DNA from: Mucilaginibacter gossypii
GTDB taxonomy: Bacteria > Bacteroidota > Bacteroidia > Sphingobacteriales > Sphingobacteriaceae
DNA length: 64,000 bases
Assembly: GCF_900100945.1 (NCBI RefSeq)
Contig: NZ_FNCG01000023.1
Coordinates: forward strand, 1-64,000
Reading direction: 5' to 3'
In this document: positions 52,902-62,253 of the stretch, one piece after another
Layout: each line of letters opens with the position of its first letter
Position numbering within the stretch: the stretch's first letter is position 1
Program-made: the position numbers and the translations under genes
Notes under the pieces: model-generated
The model's database searches: none
Told to the model about the DNA's origin: nothing
Seen by the model: only the letters and a program-made list of their open reading frames with translations

Positions 52902-53029
52902 AATATATGGTAATATAGTATAAGGTTAAGCACTAAAATACAATATATGCAACATTAGTATTACATAGGGTTAAATAGTTAAACCTTCGTTAAACTTTAA
53001 TGGTCAATAACCTAAATTGACCCTAAACT

Positions 53030-55819
53030 ATGAAAAAACACTTACTGCTCGCGTTTATCGGTATTCTTTTTTTATCAACTGCCTATGCCCAGCAAGCCCG
53101 CGAAGTGCGTGGTACGGTAGTTGACAGCGTGGGCGCCGTACCCGGAATTACGGTAAAACTGATATCCGACAAAGACAGCGTAGTGGTAGCAACCAGCACT
53201 GCCGGGGCATTTTATTTCCCCGCCGTTGCCTCCAAAAACTTTAAACTCACCATCAGCGGTATCGGTTACCAGCCCTTTACCCGCCGTTACGTAATGGATA
53301 ACGATACCAAACCCATTAACCTCGACCCCATCAAAGTAAAGGTACAAACCAATATGCTAAATACGGTAGTTGTTTCGGCAGTGATCCCTATCACGATTAA
53401 GGAGGATACCGTAGAATATAAGGCCAGCGCCTATAAGGTACGGGAAGGATCGCCGGTGGAAGACTTACTTAAAAAACTGCCCGGCGTAAGTGTTGATAAA
53501 GACGGCAATGTAACCGCGCATGGCAAACAGGTTACCAAGGTGCGGGTTAATGGTAAGGATTATTTTACCGGCGATGTACAAACCGCCACCCAGAACCTGC
53601 CTGCCGATATTGTGGAAAACATACAGGTGATTGACGATTACGGCGACCAGGCCAACCTTACCGGCATCAAAACCGGCGACCCGGACAAGATCCTGAACAT
53701 CACCATACAAAAGGGAAAAAGTAAAGGTAATTTTGGCCAGGGCAGCGTTGGCGTTGGTAATGACGACCGGTATCAGGCCCGTCTTTCGGCCAATTCATTT
53801 TATGATGCAAGGCAACTGGCAGTTATAGGCACCTGGAATAACAATAACACCAATAGCTTCAACCTTGGCAGCAGCGGTGGCGGCGGCGGTCGGGCCGGAC
53901 GAGGAGGTGGCGGAGGCGGCAGCAGCGCGGGCGGGGTGAGTACCGCCAATGGTATTACTACCAACCGCTCCATAGGTACCAATTACCGCGATGACTGGAG
54001 CAAAAAAGTTACCGTGTATGGCAGCTATAGTTTTGCCGATAAAGACAGGGATATTAACAGCACAACCTTGCAGCAAAACCTTTATCAATCGGGTAATATC
54101 ATCAATATGGACAACAGTACTAACCATAACCATGGTATCAACCACCGTTTTGATTTCAATATCGAGTACAAAATTGATACGTCTAACTATATCAAAATAA
54201 ACCCGGGCTTTTCATACGCCACTGCCGAAAACATGAGTACCGATACCTTCAGCAATACCCGTAACCAAAGTTTAGTTACCGGCAATGAGCTGGCTCTCAC
54301 CAATAATTCATCACAAACAGGCAGTCTTAATGTACTTTATAACCACAAGTTCCATAAAAAGGGACGGAATTTCAGCGTCAATGCCAATGTAAGCTATTCT
54401 AAAAACGATCAGGAACTGAATGATAAATATACTACCCGGCAGGATACCGTGGTAACGCCATTGTTTCAGCAGATCAACTCTGATAATCAATCGCAAAGGG
54501 TAAGCCTGCATTTTTCATACATCGAACCTGTTGGCAAAACAACTTACCTCGAAAGCAATTACAGTTATAATTATTCAAATACCGATAATAACCGCTACAA
54601 CTACCGGGTTGATCCTGTAACAGGCAATCAAACCTACGTTGATTCATTGAGTACGTTGTATAACTACCAGTTCATCACCAACCGCATCGGGTTAAACCTT
54701 CGCGGGATACAACCTAAATATAATTATACGCTGGGCCTGGCTGTTCAGCCTTCAAAACTTGACGGGGAATCGCACAATTTTCATACCTCCACATCTACCT
54801 TTAATATCATCCCTACGGCAAGATTTATCTATAACTTTTCAAAAAACCATTCATTCTCGTTCAACTATAGCGGCTCAAATGCCCAGCCATCATTTAGCCA
54901 GCTGCAACTTCAGCCCGATTATTCAAACCCCCAAAACAGGGTTTATGGCAACCCTGACCTGAAACCCGAATTCACCAACAGCTTTAATGTGCGTTATAAC
55001 CAGTTTGATATTGCCAGCGGCAATTCACTGTTCGCCAGTTTATCATTTGCCGAAACCCAGGATAAAATAGTCACCAATTCGGCCCCTGTTACCGATAGCA
55101 CCCAAAGCACAAAAGGCAACAATACCATACAGGCAACCCGCTATATTAACACCAACGGTTTTTATAATGTAAATGGCAACTATTCATTTTCAAAACCATT
55201 CGCCGAACGCAAGTACACCGTATCCTTAAACGGCGGCGCAAGCTACAACAACAACATTTCATATATTGAAAATCAGCGTAATGAGGGTAAAAACTGGGTA
55301 CTTAACCAGGGCGTTAAGCTAAGGGTTGATCTTGACAGCATTATGGACAGCGAGATCAGCGCTAATTACAGCATTAATACTACCCGTTATAGCCTGCCGT
55401 CCTCATTAAATACCGATGCCCAAACCTGGACATTAGGGCTCGACGGCCGCAATTATTTTTTTTACAGTTGGGTGCTTGGTTACAGTTTAACTCAAACCAT
55501 CAATCACGGTTTCAGCAGTACCGTAAAAGCGAACCCCACCCTGCTGAGCAGCTACCTGGAATACCAGTTTTTAAACAAGCATATAGCCTCGCTTAGGTTC
55601 CAGGCTTTTGATATTTTTGACCAGAACAAAGGTATAACCCGCACCGCCGTAGGTAACCAAATCATTGATACACGCACCAACCGGCTGGGCAGATACTTTA
55701 TGCTGAGCTTTACGCTCCGGCTTCAAAAATTTACCGGCAGTCGTCCGCAAGGCGGGCGTAATGGCGGCGGCAAGGGCTTTGGTGGCTTTGGCGGCGGTCG
55801 GCGTGGAGGCAGGGGATAA
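53030..55819 (+). CDS. Outer-membrane beta-barrel protein (CarboxypepD_reg + OMP_b-brl_3)
   Basis: A 929-residue protein with a signal peptide (about 1-20, AYAQ). A carboxypeptidase-regulatory-like domain (about 23-100: REVRGTVVDSVGAVPGITVK) is followed by a plug-like region (VEDLLKKLPGVSVDKDGNVT, VTKVRVNGKDYFTGDVQTAT) and a large barrel typical of the TonB-dependent-receptor-like outer membrane proteins of Bacteroidota. Two glycine-rich tracts stand out: at about 283-302 (GGGGGRAGRGGGGGGSSAGG) and at the end (about 905-929). No TonB box was identified, so TonB dependence is open. The substrate is unknown. The gene downstream is probably in the same operon. Confidence 0.9.
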   Translation: MKKHLLLAFIGILFLSTAYAQQAREVRGTVVDSVGAVPGITVKLISDKDSVVVATSTAGAFYFPAVASKNFKLTISGIGYQPFTRRYVMDNDTKPINLDPIKVKVQTNMLNTVVVSAVIPITIKEDTVEYKASAYKVREGSPVEDLLKKLPGVSVDKDGNVTAHGKQVTKVRVNGKDYFTGDVQTATQNLPADIVENIQVIDDYGDQANLTGIKTGDPDKILNITIQKGKSKGNFGQGSVGVGNDDRYQARLSANSFYDARQLAVIGTWNNNNTNSFNLGSSGGGGGRAGRGGGGGGSSAGGVSTANGITTNRSIGTNYRDDWSKKVTVYGSYSFADKDRDINSTTLQQNLYQSGNIINMDNSTNHNHGINHRFDFNIEYKIDTSNYIKINPGFSYATAENMSTDTFSNTRNQSLVTGNELALTNNSSQTGSLNVLYNHKFHKKGRNFSVNANVSYSKNDQELNDKYTTRQDTVVTPLFQQINSDNQSQRVSLHFSYIEPVGKTTYLESNYSYNYSNTDNNRYNYRVDPVTGNQTYVDSLSTLYNYQFITNRIGLNLRGIQPKYNYTLGLAVQPSKLDGESHNFHTSTSTFNIIPTARFIYNFSKNHSFSFNYSGSNAQPSFSQLQLQPDYSNPQNRVYGNPDLKPEFTNSFNVRYNQFDIASGNSLFASLSFAETQDKIVTNSAPVTDSTQSTKGNNTIQATRYINTNGFYNVNGNYSFSKPFAERKYTVSLNGGASYNNNISYIENQRNEGKNWVLNQGVKLRVDLDSIMDSEISANYSINTTRYSLPSSLNTDAQTWTLGLDGRNYFFYSWVLGYSLTQTINHGFSSTVKANPTLLSSYLEYQFLNKHIASLRFQAFDIFDQNKGITRTAVGNQIIDTRTNRLGRYFMLSFTLRLQKFTGSRPQGGRNGGGKGFGGFGGGRRGGRG

Positions 55820-55889
55820 TTTGTATCCTGCTTTTTTTTGGAGATACGTGAGCCGCTGTTATATATTTACAACAATCTATATTCCTGCA

Positions 55890-56609
55890 TTGAGAAAGCT
55901 TATTTTAACCTTTATATCGATACTATTTATCGGCAGCACATTTGCGCAAACCAAGGATGCTGCCGCTGCAAAAACTGCCCCGGAAACCGTTGTTGTAAAA
56001 CATCGCCTCACCGATTCGGTAGTTGAACGGTTTAACGTGCTTAAAACGAACAGAGGCATAAGGCAGGGGCTATACCAGGCCCTTTATCAAAAAAACTATG
56101 CCCTGGCCAGCGGTTACTATGATAATGATAAACGGACCGGCGTTTGGCACTTTTTCGACAACCGCGGACACCTGGTACAAAATTTCGACTACAGGACCAA
56201 CCAGATCACCTATGAAGCACCTGAAGACAGTACTTCAAACCTGCAGTATTTTGTTGATGTAAAACTTAATGATTCGGCCAAAACAACCAAACCACTTAAA
56301 GTAGGCGGCAGATTTTTTGGCTACCTCCCCTATCTGAACTTATTTAAGCTTCCGCCCGATTTAATGAACCTTAACCCTAATGTATCATTTGGAGCGGTAG
56401 AGCTATTGATTAGCCCATTGGGGAGGCTTGCATCATTTAAAGTGCATGTGTACAGCGGCTCGTTCAAGAAAACATTCAATATGAGCATTGACGTACCCGA
56501 CCCTGCCGATAAAATCTTTGTACCGGCTACTGTAAACGGCGAAGCAGTTGGTTGCCGTGTGCTTATTAAGTGCGCATTCAGAAACGACGGGGGGCTGGAA
56601 TTCTATTAA
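55890..56609 (+). CDS. Exported hypothetical protein, TTG start
   Basis: A 239-residue protein counted from TTG at 55890-55892, which gives a clean signal peptide (MRKLILTFISILFIGSTFAQ). A longer frame from 55761 would overlap the barrel gene and lacks a signal. The middle contains YDNDKRTGVWHFFDNRGHLVQNFDYRTNQ, a short repeat of the MORN/YwqK type that also occurs in exported toxin-antitoxin-like proteins. The C-terminal third (VSFGAVELLISPLGRLASFK) is a probable beta-sheet. No function is recognised. It lies 70 bases after the barrel gene on the same strand. Confidence 0.75.
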   Translation: MRKLILTFISILFIGSTFAQTKDAAAAKTAPETVVVKHRLTDSVVERFNVLKTNRGIRQGLYQALYQKNYALASGYYDNDKRTGVWHFFDNRGHLVQNFDYRTNQITYEAPEDSTSNLQYFVDVKLNDSAKTTKPLKVGGRFFGYLPYLNLFKLPPDLMNLNPNVSFGAVELLISPLGRLASFKVHVYSGSFKKTFNMSIDVPDPADKIFVPATVNGEAVGCRVLIKCAFRNDGGLEFY

Positions 56610-56663
56610 GCAGGCAAGCCCCCTCTAAATCTCCCCCGGACGGGAACACTTTAATAGCAACAA

Positions 56664-56708
56664 AATAAAAAGGTTCATTTAGCATTATGCTAAATGAACC
56701 TTTTTATT
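56664..56708. terminator. Bidirectional terminator between convergent genes
   Basis: Arms of 22 bases (56664-56685 and 56687-56708) are exact complements around one base; the stem ends in AATAAAAAGG/CCTTTTTATT. It is placed between the plus-strand hypothetical gene and the minus-strand slyD-like gene, so it can stop both. Flanking segments 56612-56634 and 56711-56747 (AAGCCCC, CCCTCTCCC, GGGGCTT) form an additional outer inverted repeat. Confidence 0.85.
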
Positions 56709-56745
56709 TAAAGCCCTCTCCCTTTAGGGGAGGGTTGGGTGGGGC

Positions 56746-57249
56746 TTAGTGAGCGTGATGACCATCCGGGCCGTGAGCGTGGCCGTGTGATAATTCTTCG
56801 GGAGTTGCAGGGCGTACGTTAAGGATATTACCTTTAAAGTGCAGTTCCTGACCAGCCATTGGGTGGTTAAGGTCAACAATAACAGCATCTTCGGCAATTG
56901 AAACTACCATAGCCTGGAAACGGTGGCCCTGGTTATCCTGTAAAGGCAAAATGCTGCCAATTTCAGGGATTTCAGTGCCCTGAAACATTTCTTTTGGCAG
57001 GTTGGCTACTGCTTCTTCATCATATACGCCGTAAGCATCTTCGGGAGATAAGCGAAACTCGTACGCATCACCTGTTGAAAGTGTGCTCAGGTTATCTTCA
57101 AATTTAGGCAGCATTTGTCCTGCACCAAATAAAAAGGTTAACGGTTGTTCCTGGGTGGTACTTTCTACCAAAGTTTCGGTACCTGTGTTTTCGCGGTCTA
57201 CGTACAAATCGTAGGTTAATGATACTACGTGCTGAGGTGCAATCTTCAT
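56746..57249 (-). CDS. slyD: SlyD-like FKBP-type peptidyl-prolyl isomerase
   Basis: A 167-residue protein with an FKBP domain interrupted by an IF-type chaperone insert: VSLTYDLYVDRENTG, PLTFLFGAGQMLPKFEDNLS, LSPEDAYGVYDEEAVANLPK and DLNHPMAGQELHFKGNILNV. The tail HGHAHGPDGHHAH is His-rich, as in SlyD, and can bind nickel or other metals. It is a folding catalyst and chaperone in the cytosol. It follows the YyaL-like gene by 12 bases on the same strand, so the two form an operon. Confidence 0.93.
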   Translation of the reverse strand: MKIAPQHVVSLTYDLYVDRENTGTETLVESTTQEQPLTFLFGAGQMLPKFEDNLSTLSTGDAYEFRLSPEDAYGVYDEEAVANLPKEMFQGTEIPEIGSILPLQDNQGHRFQAMVVSIAEDAVIVDLNHPMAGQELHFKGNILNVRPATPEELSHGHAHGPDGHHAH

Positions 57250-57261
57250 TGTAAATTGTTT

Positions 57262-59283
57262 TTAGTTGTAAAATCTGGCTTCAACTTCTTTTATGGCATC
57301 GGCCGGGTTATGAGCAGGTAATCCGCAGGTTTTATCTTTACAAATGAAAATTTGCGTTGATGCACCAAACTTATCCTGCAGCAAAGGTAAACTTCCTGTA
57401 TTACCGCCCAACATAATTTTATTGGGGATGTAATTATTTTCCATTTCCTTTCTGAAAGTTTCCGCTCCGGCACCTGTTATCGCAATTTCATTTATTCCAA
57501 ACACCTCATCCAGCAAAAGCATCACCCAGTTTGAATAGGCCGAACCATACTTTGCCAGCTGTGGCATCACATTGCGTAACAACTGCGCCGAAACTTCAAT
57601 GTAACTTTCGTTATCAAAAAGCAAGCCTAACTTTTTAAGCACCCGTGCCATAACCGAATTAGAGGCAGGTATCACCCCATCCATAATTTCAGATTTGCGG
57701 GCAATCAGCTGTTCATCATCATCGGCCGTAAAAAAGAAAATGCCCTTTGCTTCATCATAATAGTGGGCTATGGCTGTATCTGCAAGGCTTTTGGCCTGCT
57801 GCAGCCAATGCTCATTAAAAGTAACCTCATATAAGGCAATGAGCCCATCGACGATATTGGCATAATCATCTAAAAATGCCACAGGTTTATCCGGTGACGA
57901 TGTGGCGCAGTAAACACGTGATAACCTGCCATTTTGGCCAAGCAGGTTATTTAAAATAAACCCGGCATTGTTCAGCGCAAGCTCAAGGTACTCCGGCTTA
58001 TTAAACGTGCGGTAAGCATCGCTCAGGCCTTTCAGCATAAGGCCATTCCACGATGCCAGGATCTTGTTATCCAATCCCGGCCGTACGCGTACGCCGCGGG
58101 CATCAAATACTTTTTGACGGGATGCAGCTATTTTGGCAAGCAATTCATGGACAGGCAGCCCTAATTTTGCGGCCAGATCTTCATCGCTGTCCTTCCGGAA
58201 CAATACGTTCGATTCCTCCTCTTCCCAGTTGCCATTCTCCGTAATATTGTAGTAGATACTGAACAAACCGGCTTCAACGCCTAAAATCTCTTCAATCTCA
58301 TTTTTGGTAAAAATATAGAACTTGCCTTCCTTTCCTTCACTATCCGCGTCAAGCGCCGAATAAAATCCATACTCAGGCGACATCAACTCACTTGTACTGA
58401 AAGTGATGATCTCATCAACAATTTGTTTGTACAATTCATCTGGCTGCCAGGTGTAAGCTTCGGCATACAGGCTAATAAGCTGGGCGTTATCATACAGCAT
58501 TTTTTCAAAATGTGGTACATGCCAGCGCCCATCAACCGAATAGCGTGCAAATCCACCGCCAACATGATCATAAATCCCCCCGAAAGCCGTTTTATGCAAA
58601 GTAAGTTTCACTTGCTCCGCTATTTCATCATCTTTCATTAAATAGCCATAGCGCATTAAAGCCTGCCAGTTATTTGGCATCGGGAATTTGGGCGCGTTGC
58701 CGGTGCCACCCTCCTGCTTATCAAAATATCGTTTCCAATTATTTACAATGGCTTGCAAATCGGTCTTACTGTATTGCGCCTGCGCCACCACAAATTCTAT
58801 CGACTCATATTTTTGAATCCCTTCGGTAAGGCGAACCGCGTAGTCTTCGGCCTCTTCGGGCTTTTGTTTGTAGAAATCGGCCAGGTTAAAGAGCAGCGAC
58901 GTCCAATCGTTTTTACGGAAGTAGGTCCCACCGTAAATAGGCCTTTGATCGGGCAGGCAAATACAATTAAGCGGCCAGCCGCCCCTGCCGCTCATGAGTT
59001 GTACGGCGCTCATATAAATCTGGTCAACATCGGGGCGTTCTTCCCTATCCACCTTAATACAAACAAAATATTCGTTCATTACGGCGGCTACAGCTTCATC
59101 TTCAAAGCTTTCGTGCTCCATAACATGGCACCAGTGGCAGGCCGAGTAGCCGATGCTTACCAAAATGAGCTTATTTTCGGCTTTGGCTTTATCAAGGGCT
59201 TCTTTGCCCCAGGGGTACCAGTTTACCGGGTTATTGGCATGTTGTAATAAATAGGGCGATGTGGAATTGACCAGGCGATTCAT
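57262..59283 (-). CDS. YyaL/SPATA20-like thioredoxin-fold protein (DUF255)
   Basis: A 673-residue protein. The ATG at 59283 (MNRLVNSTSPYLLQHANNPV) is preferred because that stretch is the conserved opening of the family; a frame from 59304 adds seven residues. The thioredoxin-like domain has SACHWCHVMEHESFEDEAVA and VDREERPDVDQIYM (about 46-90). An (alpha/alpha)6 domain follows with GYDHVGGGFARYSVDGRW-like motifs, HFEKMLYDNAQLISLY and ASWNGLMLKGLSDAYR. The family's function is not settled; the CxxC suggests a redox or nucleotide/sugar-handling role. It is cotranscribed with the slyD-like gene. Confidence 0.92.
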   Translation of the reverse strand: MNRLVNSTSPYLLQHANNPVNWYPWGKEALDKAKAENKLILVSIGYSACHWCHVMEHESFEDEAVAAVMNEYFVCIKVDREERPDVDQIYMSAVQLMSGRGGWPLNCICLPDQRPIYGGTYFRKNDWTSLLFNLADFYKQKPEEAEDYAVRLTEGIQKYESIEFVVAQAQYSKTDLQAIVNNWKRYFDKQEGGTGNAPKFPMPNNWQALMRYGYLMKDDEIAEQVKLTLHKTAFGGIYDHVGGGFARYSVDGRWHVPHFEKMLYDNAQLISLYAEAYTWQPDELYKQIVDEIITFSTSELMSPEYGFYSALDADSEGKEGKFYIFTKNEIEEILGVEAGLFSIYYNITENGNWEEEESNVLFRKDSDEDLAAKLGLPVHELLAKIAASRQKVFDARGVRVRPGLDNKILASWNGLMLKGLSDAYRTFNKPEYLELALNNAGFILNNLLGQNGRLSRVYCATSSPDKPVAFLDDYANIVDGLIALYEVTFNEHWLQQAKSLADTAIAHYYDEAKGIFFFTADDDEQLIARKSEIMDGVIPASNSVMARVLKKLGLLFDNESYIEVSAQLLRNVMPQLAKYGSAYSNWVMLLLDEVFGINEIAITGAGAETFRKEMENNYIPNKIMLGGNTGSLPLLQDKFGASTQIFICKDKTCGLPAHNPADAIKEVEARFYN

Positions 59284-59360
59284 ATAGCTGTGTGTTTGCT
59301 GCAAAAATGCAGATATAATTGCACCTGTAAGTTAAATGGAATTTATTTAGAAAAGTTTTA

Positions 59361-59458
59361 GCCTCACCCTGCCCTCTCCAAAGGAGAGGGTGTAAAAACT
59401 TTGATACTTCACCACTGATTTCAAAGTCCTCTCCTTTGGAGAGGATTTAGCTGAGGTT
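59361..59458. repeat. CCTCTCC-AAA-GGAGAGG inverted repeat element
   Basis: CCCTCTCCAAAGGAGAGGG at 59372-59390 and TCCTCTCCTTTGGAGAGGA at 59427-59445 face each other, flanked by GCCTCA and CTGAGGTT. The element lies between the divergent YyaL-like and peptidase genes. Palindromic, no frame. Confidence 0.6.
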
Positions 59459-59551
59459 AAAAATCACTTATCCAACCCTTTCGACATCTAAAAATTATCA
59501 AACTCACAAATTATTTCCCTTTATTTGCCCCCTTGTTATCAAAAATTTAAG

Positions 59552-61516
59552 ATGAACTGTTTAAAACTGAATTATTTATTATGCGCCGTGGCGCTGATGC
59601 CGTTAACGCGACCGGCATCGGCCCAAACTACCGACACCACAAAATACAACCACCAGGACCTTTTTGGCCCAATTACATGGCCCGTTACCAGTGGCGGTAC
59701 ACGCTCGGCTGCAGGCAAGCCCTCACCAAATTACTGGCAAAACCGCGCTGATTACCAGATCAAAGCTTCCCTTAATGAAGGTAAGGACACTACCATAACC
59801 GGCGAAGTAACCATTACCTACACCAACAACAGCCCTGATAAGTTGGATTATCTGTGGCTGCAACTGGATCAAAACCTGTTTAAACCAGATTCGCGCGGAG
59901 CGGCGGTAACGCCATACACCGGCGACAGGTTTGACGTTCGTGGATTTAGTCGCGGTGGTTATCATATCGCTTCTGTTGAGATTACCTATAAAGGCGAAAC
60001 CTACAAGGTTGATCCTATCATTACCGATGCACGGATGCAATTACGCCTTAATGCCCCAATGGATGGCAAAGGCGAAAAAATAGAGATCAAGGTTAATTAT
60101 GATTTTGCAATCCCATTTTATGGCGCCGACCGTATGGGCCGCAAAAAATTTAAACAAGGCTATGTTTACGAAATTGCCCAATGGTACCCACGCATGTGCG
60201 TTTATGACGATGTAGAAGGCTGGAACACCCTGCCCTACATGGGACTGGGCGAGTTTTATTGCGAGTATGGCGATTTTGACTATTATATCACTGCTCCCGC
60301 CAACAAAATAGTAGTTGGCTCGGGCGATTTGCAAAACCCCGAAGATGTACTTACCCCGGCACAACAAAAAAGGCTGGCAGAAGCCCGCAACAGCGATAAA
60401 ACGGTAACTATTATTAGTGCAGGTGAAGTTGGCAAAGGCTCAACCCGCCCGTTTAAAGGTACGCTTACCTGGCACTTTAAAATGCAGAATACCCGCGATA
60501 TTGCCTGGGGCGCTTCTGACGCTTTTATCTGGGACGCGGCAAGGGTTAATTTCCCATCGGGCCGCAAGGGTATTGCCATGTCGGCCTACCCGGTTGAAAG
60601 TTCGGGCAATGACGGCTGGGGCCGCTCAACCGAGTACCTGAAAAACAGCATGGAGATCTATTCAAACCTATATTTTGAATACCCATGGAATTCGGCTGTT
60701 AACGTATCGGGCGTGGCATTAGGCATGGAATATCCGGGCGCTATCTTCTGCCTCAGCAACCTGAAAAAAGGACAGCTTTGGGGTGATGTTACCCATGAGA
60801 TAGGCCATAACTGGTTCCCGATGATTGTGGGCTCAAACGAGCGCAAATACATGTGGCAGGACGAAGGTTTTAACACCTTTATTAATGAGTATGCTACCGA
60901 ACAATTTAATAAAGGCGAATATGTTGAGAAAAGTGGCTCGGCGCAAAATGTACTGGCCGGCTACCGCAACAGTAAAGACCCGCTCATGACCGCTCCTGAA
61001 GCCATAGGGCTCAATGATTACGGTCAGTATTATACCAAAACCGCGTTAGGTTTGGATATATTACGCAACGTAGTGCTTGGCCCCGAGCGCTTTGACTATG
61101 CCTTTCGCGAATATGTTAAAAACTGGGCGTTTAAGCACCCGCTTCCGTACGATCTTTTCAGGGCCATGAATGATGCCACAGGCGAAGATCTGAACTGGTT
61201 CTGGAAATCATGGTTCTTCACCACCTGGAAGCTTGACCAGGCCATTACTTCGGTAAGCTATATCAAAGGTAACCCGGCCGAAGGTGCGCTGATCACACTT
61301 ACCAATAACGAAAAAATGGCTATGCCGGTTGATCTTAAAATTGTTCAGGCCAACGGCAAAACCGAAACTATTCACCTGCCGGTAAACATCTGGCAGCGTG
61401 ACGGCGTTTGGAAATTTAAATACCCCTCAACATCGGCTATTAAAAGCATGGAAATAGACCCTGACCGTCAACTACCTGACGTTGACCTGAAAAACAACGT
61501 TTACAGGGGAGAGTAA
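59552..61516 (+). CDS. Exported M1-family metallopeptidase
   Basis: A 654-residue protein from ATG at 59552, which yields a signal peptide (MNCLKLNYLLCAVALMPLTR, ASAQ); the longer frame from TTG at 59525 is unlikely. The gluzincin zinc motif HEIGH lies at 415-419 with the third ligand Glu438, 18 residues after it, exactly the M1 spacing. The substrate motif GAMEN is replaced here by GMEYPGA. The N-terminal beta domain and C-terminal helical part match leukotriene A4 hydrolase/aminopeptidase N relatives. It removes N-terminal residues from peptides in the periplasm. A terminator follows. Confidence 0.93.
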   Translation: MNCLKLNYLLCAVALMPLTRPASAQTTDTTKYNHQDLFGPITWPVTSGGTRSAAGKPSPNYWQNRADYQIKASLNEGKDTTITGEVTITYTNNSPDKLDYLWLQLDQNLFKPDSRGAAVTPYTGDRFDVRGFSRGGYHIASVEITYKGETYKVDPIITDARMQLRLNAPMDGKGEKIEIKVNYDFAIPFYGADRMGRKKFKQGYVYEIAQWYPRMCVYDDVEGWNTLPYMGLGEFYCEYGDFDYYITAPANKIVVGSGDLQNPEDVLTPAQQKRLAEARNSDKTVTIISAGEVGKGSTRPFKGTLTWHFKMQNTRDIAWGASDAFIWDAARVNFPSGRKGIAMSAYPVESSGNDGWGRSTEYLKNSMEIYSNLYFEYPWNSAVNVSGVALGMEYPGAIFCLSNLKKGQLWGDVTHEIGHNWFPMIVGSNERKYMWQDEGFNTFINEYATEQFNKGEYVEKSGSAQNVLAGYRNSKDPLMTAPEAIGLNDYGQYYTKTALGLDILRNVVLGPERFDYAFREYVKNWAFKHPLPYDLFRAMNDATGEDLNWFWKSWFFTTWKLDQAITSVSYIKGNPAEGALITLTNNEKMAMPVDLKIVQANGKTETIHLPVNIWQRDGVWKFKYPSTSAIKSMEIDPDRQLPDVDLKNNVYRGE

Positions 61517-61597
61517 TTTCGATTTGGGATTTGGGAATTTCGATTTCGGATTTGTGAGGAGATTAGAGATTAGAGATTAGAGATTAGAGATTAGAGG
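61517..61597. repeat. AGATTAG tandem repeat and ATTTCGATTT direct repeats
   Basis: Five tandem copies of AGATTAG run from 61561 to 61595. Just before, ATTTCGATTTGGGATTTG and ATTTCGATTTCGGATTTG form imperfect direct repeats (61517-61556). Related simple-repeat patches occur near 36998 and 62845. Confidence 0.75.
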
Positions 61598-61605
61598 AAA
61601 CTTCA

Positions 61606-61642
61606 AAAAGCGATGGGTATTTGGGCTCATCGCTTTTTTTTA
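61606..61642 (+). terminator. Terminator after the M1 peptidase gene
   Basis: AAAAAGCGATG (61606-61616) pairs with CATCGCTTTTT (61629-61639), followed by more T residues. The rest of 61643-61874 is strongly AT-rich with no gene. Confidence 0.8.
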
Positions 61643-61883
61643 CGATTCTGTTTGCTTAACTGTGAGTTGTTTTTATCGCGGTCAGTATAAAATTATACAA
61701 CTTTTACAAAACAATAAAATACCCTTAAAAAAACATTATATCTACCTATTAATAAGCAATATACCTATTAATACAGCCCCATATCAATTTCAATTAAACA
61801 CTGGAAATATTTTTAATTATAAAACATTTTGTTTATTTTTAATATTAAAAGTTAATAGCTAAATTACTATTAGCATGTTACCT

Positions 61884-62243
61884 ATGGCAAGAAATATACT
61901 CATAATTGAAGATGACGCCGAAATTTTACGGGTACTTGAAACAGTACTCACCTTTCATGATTTTGAGGTTACCGGTCTTGACCGTACTGATGATATTATT
62001 GGTGCTGTAAAAGCGTACAACCCCGATCTGGTATTAACCGACTATATGCTGCCCGGCCTCAACGGCGGCCGCATTTGCCAGCTTATTAAAGGCAACGAAG
62101 ATACCCGGCACATCCCGGTGATCCTGATTTCGGCCTACCATGAACAGGCAATTGCCCTGGTTAATTTTGGATATGATGCCTTTGTACCCAAGCCTTTTGA
62201 TATAAATAAGCTGGTAAAAACCATTAACAGGTTTTTGAATTGA
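61884..62243 (+). CDS. Single-domain response regulator (CheY-like receiver)
   Basis: A receiver of 119 residues from the ATG at 61884 (MARNILIIEDDAEILRVLET); an ATG three codons earlier (61875) is equally possible. The acidic pocket is E-D-D near residues 9-11, the phosphoacceptor Asp is in LVLTDYMLPGLNG, the Thr/Ser switch is in VILISAYHE, and Lys lies in VPKPFD. There is no output domain, so it must act by protein contact, as in phosphorelays. No kinase gene is adjacent; the TPR kinase at 50378 is one possible partner, but this is speculative. Confidence 0.92.
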   Translation: MARNILIIEDDAEILRVLETVLTFHDFEVTGLDRTDDIIGAVKAYNPDLVLTDYMLPGLNGGRICQLIKGNEDTRHIPVILISAYHEQAIALVNFGYDAFVPKPFDINKLVKTINRFLN

Positions 62244-62253
62244 TGGAAGGAAG

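Noticed and set aside
55761..55889. Longer N-terminus for the protein that ends at 56609
   Set aside because: It would overlap the end of the barrel gene, adds an Ala/Val-rich stretch typical of out-of-frame Gly-rich DNA, and hides the clear signal peptide that begins at the TTG at 55890.
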